Below the pieces are notes generated by a model. That model saw only the letters and a program-made list of their open reading frames with translations, did no database searches and was not told the origin of the DNA. Position numbers and translations under genes: made by a program. 7,741 nucleotides of DNA from an uncultured Prosthecobacter sp. Its GTDB lineage: Bacteria > Verrucomicrobiota > Verrucomicrobiia > Verrucomicrobiales > Verrucomicrobiaceae. Location: assembly GCA_937941745.1 (NCBI GenBank), contig CALDGV010000390.1, forward strand, positions 1 through 7,741, written 5' to 3'. This document shows positions 6,319-7,741 of this stretch, piece by piece. Each line of letters opens with the position of its first letter. The stretch's first letter is position 1.

Positions 6319-7134
6319 TCAGTAGTTTTTGCCGGAGGGCACGGCACCCACGTTCTGGTTGCTGCCCAGCACGGTGTCGAAGTCCGCTGCACAGCCTGCA
6401 AAGTGGGCGCAGACCGCGCTGAATTCCGCACCATAAACGATGAACTGAGCTCCGAGGGTCACAAGGCTTTGAACGTCTTCGCGCGAGCCCACGGGCCTGC
6501 CCCAGGCTTTGCCGTGCTTCCGGCAGGCCGCCTCAATCTTCTTCTGCACTTCCAGCATGACGGGGTCATTCACGGCTGGGGTGCAGCCCAGGCGCAGGGA
6601 CATGTCGCCAGGACCCAGGAAAAGGACATCCACGCCAGGCACGGCGGCGATGGCCTCTGCGTTGGCTAGTGCTTCCGGTGTTTCAATCTGAACCACCAGG
6701 AAGGTTTCGCGGTTGGCCTGTTCGGTATAGTTCGCCGGCTTGCCGATCCAGTAGGAGGCATCCCGTCCGCCTCCGCAAAACCCACGATCACCGAGGGGTG
6801 GGAATTTGATGGCATTGACCAGTGTTCTGGCTTCTTCGGCACTGCCGACATGAGGGATCATCAGGCCGGTCGCACCATCTTCAAGCAGACGGTAGAGGTT
6901 GTTTTTCTCCTTCGTGGGAGGCCGCCAGATGCAGTCCACATCAGCGGCATGATGACGTCCGATCATCGTTTCGACCTCGCGCGGATCCCACACACGGTGT
7001 TCGGCATCCACCCAGATGCCATCGTAATGGTAGTGGGCTGCCACGGCAGGGTAGAAGGCGATGGGCGAGCCGGTGCAGCAAAGCCGTGCAACCTGGCCTG
7101 AGCGCAGTTTGGCGAGAACCTTGGATTGTCTCAT
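6319..7134 (-). CDS. HpcH/HpaI-family class II aldolase
   Basis: The 271-residue cytoplasmic protein (no signal peptide) fits a TIM-barrel, metal-dependent aldolase that reversibly cleaves 4-hydroxy-2-oxo acids to pyruvate and an aldehyde. Visible family motifs are WVDAEHRVWD (41-50, with the likely catalytic His46), Arg71 in WRPP, LLEDGATGLMIPHV (83-96), KFPPLGDRGFCG (110-121), and the metal ligands Glu151 in VQIETPEA and Asp177 in LGPGDMSL. The length is normal for HpaI, GarL and YfaU relatives. Which 2-oxo acid it uses (for example a keto-deoxy sugar acid) cannot be decided. ATG 7134 gives the typical N-terminus with SKVLAKLRSGQ. It starts 18 bp after the upstream sialidase-like gene and ends 8 bp before the metallo-hydrolase gene. 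No Shine-Dalgarno is seen. It has eight cysteines, rather many for its size. Confidence 0.9.
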   Translation of the reverse strand: MRQSKVLAKLRSGQVARLCCTGSPIAFYPAVAAHYHYDGIWVDAEHRVWDPREVETMIGRHHAADVDCIWRPPTKEKNNLYRLLEDGATGLMIPHVGSAEEARTLVNAIKFPPLGDRGFCGGGRDASYWIGKPANYTEQANRETFLVVQIETPEALANAEAIAAVPGVDVLFLGPGDMSLRLGCTPAVNDPVMLEVQKKIEAACRKHGKAWGRPVGSREDVQSLVTLGAQFIVYGAEFSAVCAHFAGCAADFDTVLGSNQNVGAVPSGKNY

Positions 7135-7152
7135 GAAAGTGGTGGGAAGTAG

Positions 7153-7741
7153 TCAGGGCTGGTTCAGCCAGTCGAGGGTGATGCGGCGGATGCGGAGACG
7201 GTTGAGCGCACCTATCTTGCTGTCACCAGCGCAGTAGGCGAGGAGGAAGGCTCCCTCCACGAAGTGAATGGCGGTGTAGTGATAAAGGCCATCCGGATCG
7301 TTTTCGATGAGCTTGCGCTTGGGCCAGGTTTTGCCTCCGTCGTTGGAAATGGCGGCGACGAAGGGATTGCGCTTTTTCGGAGGGAAGGGAAAGCGGCCCG
7401 AGTGATCATTGTAGATGGCAAGCAGGTCGCTGCTGCCAGGGAGCCGCTTGATGCTGGCAGGTCCGTTCGGTGACTTCATCTCGGTGGCTTCAGGCGGGCT
7501 GAAGGTCTTGCCGGCATCGGTGGAACGGAAGCCAAACTGGGCACCTTGATCGGTGCGCGACCAGGAGAACAGCGAACCGTCTGCCAACTCGACGATGCCC
7601 GGCTCCTGCAGGCCGCTGCCGCTGCGCATCGGGAGGGCCCACCAGGAGGCAGATTCCGTCCAGGTGGCGCCTTCGTCGTCGGAATAGATCCACATCGCGA
7701 TGGCACGAGCGTCAAACGAGCGGCTGCTGTGGGGATCATCT
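7153..7741 (-). CDS. Sialidase-like (BNR/Asp-box) protein, N-terminal part beyond window
   Basis: The frame is open to the right edge, so only the last 195 codons are seen. The ATG at 7695 is internal: in-frame coding continues upstream of it (DDPHSSRSFDARAIA). Three Asp-box repeats are visible: SDDEGATW, STDAGKTF (Phe replaces the usual Trp) and SNDGGKTW. Between them are LQEPGIVELADGS and NGPASIKRLPGSSDLLAIYND, which match the MEPGLIECRDGR and APTSIARIPENGDWLMVLN segments of the other sialidase-like gene in the same order. Both proteins also end close after a Leu-x-Trp element. The two are therefore probable paralogues of the BNR_2 sialidase-like family. A signal peptide would be expected but lies outside the window. 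It is the first gene seen of the four-gene minus-strand cluster. Confidence 0.85.
   Translation of the reverse strand, partial: DDPHSSRSFDARAIAMWIYSDDEGATWTESASWWALPMRSGSGLQEPGIVELADGSLFSWSRTDQGAQFGFRSTDAGKTFSPPEATEMKSPNGPASIKRLPGSSDLLAIYNDHSGRFPFPPKKRNPFVAAISNDGGKTWPKRKLIENDPDGLYHYTAIHFVEGAFLLAYCAGDSKIGALNRLRIRRITLDWLNQP

Noticed and set aside
7153..7695. Start of the right-edge sialidase-like gene at the ATG at 7695
   Set aside because: The frame continues in family-like sequence to the window edge, and the protein would lack half the propeller and a signal peptide.

Overview
The window looks like chromosomal DNA from a Verrucomicrobiota bacterium, perhaps related to Prosthecobacter or Verrucomicrobium. 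This is inferred from the gene mix: an Asp-box sialidase-like pair, a HpcH/HpaI aldolase, and a glycine-rich secretin beside a prepilin. High-GC genes around an AT-rich intergenic region, and start sites without Shine-Dalgarno sequences, fit this assignment but do not prove it. No RNA gene, mobile element or CRISPR array was found. Coding density is high, and no gene-free stretch exceeds 300 bases.

Left part (1-4342). A prepilin-like gene runs leftward off the window edge. It diverges from a rightward gene for an outer-membrane secretin. The 186 bp between them is strongly AT-rich and holds several dyad-symmetric elements and a plausible promoter for the secretin. A polytopic membrane protein of unknown function follows the secretin after 64 bp and may be co-transcribed. 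The prepilin and secretin suggest a type II secretion or type IV pilus type envelope machine. Both carry glycine/serine-rich low-complexity segments.

Right part (4368-7741). Four genes lie on the minus strand and converge on the membrane-protein gene. In transcription order they are a sialidase-like Asp-box protein (5' end outside the window), a HpcH/HpaI-family aldolase, a secreted subclass B3 metallo-beta-lactamase-fold hydrolase with all zinc ligands, and a second secreted sialidase-like Asp-box protein. The gaps are 18 bp, 8 bp and a 4-bp ATGA overlap, so this is very probably one operon. The two sialidase-like proteins align colinearly through their C-terminal halves and appear to be paralogues.

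A reasonable but unproven reading of the operon is stepwise catabolism of a sugar-acid-containing glycan. The secreted proteins would release or open the substrate, and the cytoplasmic aldolase would cleave a 2-oxo-acid intermediate. No single gene here is a clear new family. The features most worth checking are the operon combination, the secretin architecture and the divergent control region.
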